The position numbers and the translations under genes were made by a program. A stretch of 64,000 bases of DNA from Magnetococcales bacterium (GTDB lineage Bacteria > Pseudomonadota > Magnetococcia > Magnetococcales > JADFXB01): assembly GCA_015233935.1 (NCBI GenBank), contig JADFXB010000001.1, forward strand, positions 1 to 64,000. The letters are read 5' to 3'. Shown here one piece after another: positions 61,271 through 64,000 of this stretch (positions are counted from its first letter, which is position 1; each line of letters begins with the position of its first letter). The notes beneath the pieces were generated by a model, which searched no databases, was not told the DNA's origin, and was given only the letters and a program-made list of their open reading frames with translations.

Positions 61271-62458
61271 ATGTTGCAAAGTATCCAAATGAAGAACCTG
61301 CTCTCCTACGGAGTGGATAGTGAACCTATTCCCTTGCGCCCCCTCAATTTAATCATCGGTCCCAATGGATCGGGGAAATCCAATCTTCTGGAGGGAATCG
61401 CCCTGCTACAGTCCGCTCCCTCACAACTCGTCGCGCCCATACGGGAAGGTGGTGGTATCCATGATTGGCTGTGGAAAGGAACAAAACCACCTGTTACCGC
61501 CAGCTTGGAGATTGTGGTAAAACTGCCCGCCAATCAACATGCAATCCCCCTTCGTTATCGTATCGATTTCACGGCATCCGGGAACCGATTTGAAATTATC
61601 GACGAACGTATTGAAAATGCAGAAAAACTGGAAGGTCATTCAGAACCCTATTTTTATTATCGCTATGAAAACAATCGTCCCGTCCTGAATATCAAAGCAA
61701 CACCCAATAGCAAGACCGCCAAAAAAAGATATTTGCAACGTGAAGATGTGGACCCAGAAAAATCAATTTTGGCCCAACGCCGTGATCCAGATATCTATCC
61801 AGAAATCACCAATCTGGCAGATACGCTTGCCAAAATCCGCATCTATCGGGATTGGTCTCTAGGGCGTTATACCCCTCCACGTCTTCCTCAACCCTCCGAC
61901 TTGCCAAATCAATGGTTGGAAGAAAATGCACGCAACCTGGGGTTGGTACTCAATCGACTGAGAAGAGACCATGAAACAAAAAGCAGACTGTTAGAAAGTT
62001 TCCGGGTCATCTATTCGGAGGCAGAAGATTTTGATGTGATAATTGAAGCTGGAACGGTTCAAATTTTTGTCCAGGAAAGTCGATTCAACGTGCCTGCCAC
62101 CCGGCTTTCCGATGGCACCTTACGTTATCTGTGCCTTTTGGCCATCCTCTATGATCCTGCACCACCGCCACTGGTTTGCATCGATGAACCTGAACTCGGT
62201 CTTCATCCTGATCTGATTCACAGCATTGCAATGGCGTTGCGATTTGCCAGTTCAAGAACTCAAGTGATTGTCACAACCCATTCGACTGCATTGGTAGATG
62301 CATTTACCGATGATCCTGAGGTTGTCCTTGTTTGCGAAAAAAGGGACGGCTGTTCCATAGTTCATCGCCTTGACGCGCAACGTTTGCAGCCTTGGCTTGA
62401 GAAATACCGTCTCGGTTCCCTGTGGAGCAGCGGCGAAATTGGAGGAAATCGATGGTAA
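61271..62458 (+). CDS. AAA-family (AAA_15/21, SMC-like) ATPase
   Basis: A 395-residue ATPase of the ABC/SMC-like class: Walker A GPNGSGKS (30-37), signature LSDGTLRYL, Walker B LVCIDEPELGLHP (D305, E306) and H-loop TTHST. The middle insertion is short, so it is not a long coiled-coil SMC. It is translationally coupled with the DUF4276 gene (overlap of 7 bases). Such pairs are recurrently found together and resemble defence modules of the OLD/PARIS kind (an ATPase sensor with a Toprim-like effector); a role here is inferred. Confidence 0.88.
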   Translation: MLQSIQMKNLLSYGVDSEPIPLRPLNLIIGPNGSGKSNLLEGIALLQSAPSQLVAPIREGGGIHDWLWKGTKPPVTASLEIVVKLPANQHAIPLRYRIDFTASGNRFEIIDERIENAEKLEGHSEPYFYYRYENNRPVLNIKATPNSKTAKKRYLQREDVDPEKSILAQRRDPDIYPEITNLADTLAKIRIYRDWSLGRYTPPRLPQPSDLPNQWLEENARNLGLVLNRLRRDHETKSRLLESFRVIYSEAEDFDVIIEAGTVQIFVQESRFNVPATRLSDGTLRYLCLLAILYDPAPPPLVCIDEPELGLHPDLIHSIAMALRFASSRTQVIVTTHSTALVDAFTDDPEVVLVCEKRDGCSIVHRLDAQRLQPWLEKYRLGSLWSSGEIGGNRW

Positions 62459-63072
62459 CCATCAAGCTTTACGTGGAAGGGGGCGGTGATACAAGTCAGT
62501 TGCACAGCCTCTGCCGTCAAGGATTTCATCAATTTCTTGAGAAGGCAGGGTTTAAAGGTAGGCAACCCCGCATCGTGGCCTGCGGAGGAAGGCAACAAGC
62601 CTATGATCGATTTGTGACTGCATGCCGTCAATCATCCCATGAAATACCCATGTTGTTGGTGGATAGTGAGGACTTTGTTTCAGCCACTTCCCCATGGGTG
62701 CACTTGGTGCAACATGATGATTTCAGTCGTCCAAACGAAGCAAGCGACGAACAAGGCCATCTGATGGTGGTTTGCATGGAATCCTGGTTTCTTGCCGATA
62801 AAGACGAGCTTGCCAACTATTTTGGGCGCGGTTTTAATGATAAGGCATTACCAGGACATACGGATATTGAATCCATCAGCAAAAATGATGTTTATCAAAG
62901 CATTCTGAAAGCAACATCACAATGCAGAACCAAAGCTCCTTATGGAAAAGGAGAGCATTCCTTTGCCATTTTGGGACGTATATCTCCCCATAAGGTAAAG
63001 ACGGCCAGCCCGTGGGCAGCACGATTCCTCAAAATACTGGATGAGATGACCACTCCTACCAAAAAATTCTGA
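62452..63072 (+). CDS. DUF4276 (Toprim-like) protein
   Basis: I choose ATG 62452, behind GGAGG, giving 206 residues. The N-terminal YVEGGGD supplies a Glu and LLVDSED supplies an Asp pair, the Toprim-like metal-binding arrangement of DUF4276 proteins. VCMESWFLADK and a PYGKGEHSF segment are also typical. It probably acts as the nuclease effector of the ATPase pair. The stop codon lies within the right copy of the flanking repeat (63060-63109). Confidence 0.85.
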   Translation: MVTIKLYVEGGGDTSQLHSLCRQGFHQFLEKAGFKGRQPRIVACGGRQQAYDRFVTACRQSSHEIPMLLVDSEDFVSATSPWVHLVQHDDFSRPNEASDEQGHLMVVCMESWFLADKDELANYFGRGFNDKALPGHTDIESISKNDVYQSILKATSQCRTKAPYGKGEHSFAILGRISPHKVKTASPWAARFLKILDEMTTPTKKF

Positions 63073-63109
63073 CCGCCATTAAACCGTGATCAACTGGCAG
63101 GCAGAGAAC
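63060..63109 (+). repeat. Right copy of the flanking repeat
   Basis: CAAAAAATTCTGACCGCCATTAAA (broken here at positions 63060-63083) and TGATCAACTG correspond to the 60997-61047 copy. It covers the end of the DUF4276 gene and the last codons of the convergent L,D-transpeptidase gene. Confidence 0.75.
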
Positions 63110-63992
63110 GGCCTGGCAGGCTGATCTGGTGGGGAAGACCATCGGGGGTGCGCACCAGTTGGTCCACCAACCGCCAATCAGGCATCACCGCACGGTCGGG
63201 ATAGCGTTCCATGGCCCGGTTCACCGCACGGATAGCCAGAACACGCAGATTTTCATCCCCTTCCAAAGAGGGGTGGACCTCCAGATAGAGGGCATCTCCC
63301 TTCCAACCCGCCTTCACCGGCTCGTTGACCAAATGAGCCTTGCTTCCCACCTGAATATGTCCAAACAGGGTAATGATGTCTTCCGGGTAAAGACGCATAC
63401 AGCCATGACTCACCCGCCGCCCCACCCCCAACGGTTGGTTGGTACCATGGATGCGATAGTCCCCAGAGGCCAGATAGATGGCGTGGGTACCCAGGGGATT
63501 TTCCGGTCCCGGTGGCACAAAGGCAGGCAGGTGGGGTTTTTCCTTGAGGATGGATTTGGGCACATACCAGGTAGGATCAGCCTTTTTACCCACAATGGTG
63601 GTGGAAATATAAGGGGTCTCCCACCCTTCCCGTCCCACACCCACCGGGTAGGTTTCTATTGTGCGCCCACCATTATACTTATGATACAGACGCATCTCCG
63701 GCACATTGACCACCAAATCGCCCAATCGGGACAAGGCTTCCGGGATAATCCACTGGGTGGAAAGTTTCACCACGCTGTCAGGTGGCGGCATCCATTCGTC
63801 GGTTTGCGGATTGGCCAGCACAACTTCGTTGAAGCCCAAATCATAGGCGTAGGCCAGTTCCATAAGGGTTTCCGGCCCTTTGATCAAATAATTCTGGATG
63901 CCATCGCCTAATACTTCCTCCAAAGGTTTACCGGGAAGGGCATGGAAGGTGGAGGGTCGATCCTTGGCAACCGTAACCAGTTCTGGTTCCAT
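63090..63992 (-). CDS. L,D-transpeptidase (YkuD/ErfK family), possibly 5'-truncated
   Basis: Minus-strand protein of at least 300 residues. The YkuD domain has IHGTNQPLGVGRRVSHGCMRL, with the catalytic His and Cys of peptidoglycan L,D-transpeptidases. Before it is a LysM-like segment (LMELAYAYDLGFNEVVLANP). It would cross-link peptidoglycan or attach lipoprotein in the periplasm. No signal peptide is seen at the first ATG (63992), and the frame stays open to the window edge, so the true start probably lies beyond 64000. Confidence 0.88.
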   Translation of the reverse strand: MEPELVTVAKDRPSTFHALPGKPLEEVLGDGIQNYLIKGPETLMELAYAYDLGFNEVVLANPQTDEWMPPPDSVVKLSTQWIIPEALSRLGDLVVNVPEMRLYHKYNGGRTIETYPVGVGREGWETPYISTTIVGKKADPTWYVPKSILKEKPHLPAFVPPGPENPLGTHAIYLASGDYRIHGTNQPLGVGRRVSHGCMRLYPEDIITLFGHIQVGSKAHLVNEPVKAGWKGDALYLEVHPSLEGDENLRVLAIRAVNRAMERYPDRAVMPDWRLVDQLVRTPDGLPHQISLPGRSLPAS

Positions 63993-64000
63993 TTTGAGTT

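Noticed and set aside
61077..61292. 71-codon frame that might be a HicA-like toxin
   Set aside because: Translated residues do not match HicA motifs, no ribosome site, and part of it is the decayed transpeptidase tail.

Overview
The window looks like the right-hand part of a large integrative conjugative element (ICE) plus a few kilobases of flanking chromosome from a Gram-negative, moderately GC-rich proteobacterium. The host cannot be fixed from sequence alone; a Magnetococcales-like or related lineage is possible but only a guess. Positions 1-33590 hold an F/SXT-type conjugation region, all on the plus strand: a MobH-type relaxase relative whose metal ligands are missing, the coupling protein TraD, a DUF4400 membrane protein, a very large secreted RCC1/Ig-like protein, then an OmpA-like lipoprotein followed by traL-E-K-B, a DsbC-like isomerase, traV, pilin traA, traC, a signal peptidase, a single TrbC-TraW-TraU fusion protein, traN, traF, traH and traG. 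Two signalling genes sit inside this transfer region: an EAL c-di-GMP phosphodiesterase with a broken GGDEF domain and a full-length methyl-accepting chemotaxis protein.

Positions 33600-36700 are AT-rich cargo (NERD nuclease, Sel1-repeat lipoprotein, a small protein with an in-frame duplication). Positions 36709-40127 are one leftward operon: ParM-like actin, ParR-like adaptor, thermonuclease lipoprotein, Bro-N antirepressor-like protein and a CI/LexA-type repressor. A recurrent box (GAATAAAA, GGCATC, a C-run followed by TTTT, then a TATCGCCAG-like end at fixed distance) lies upstream of most of these transcription units and appears to mark a shared regulon. At 40301-40350 the box is found on both strands, firing left into the partition/repressor operon and right into about 630 bases of hairpin-rich, apparently non-coding DNA before an integrase.

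Positions 41285-59726 carry the first integrase, a type I restriction-modification operon (hsdM, hsdS, hsdR) with an embedded VapBC toxin-antitoxin pair and a YhcG/DUF1016 nuclease, a 2052-residue protein combining a nucleoside-phosphorylase-like domain, TPR-like repeats and a PIN-like segment (a candidate antiphage gene), an NYN nuclease, and a second, P4-type integrase. The element probably ends at 59726, where the 3' part of a tRNA-Lys gene is found next to that integrase and followed by the tRNA terminator.

Positions 59727-64000 look chromosomal: a Fic protein gene behind an almost perfect 40-base palindrome, an AAA ATPase-DUF4276 pair flanked by a decayed duplication of the fic/L,D-transpeptidase junction, and a convergent L,D-transpeptidase gene that may run off the window end. 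I saw no CRISPR array, rRNA, complete tRNA or insertion sequence.
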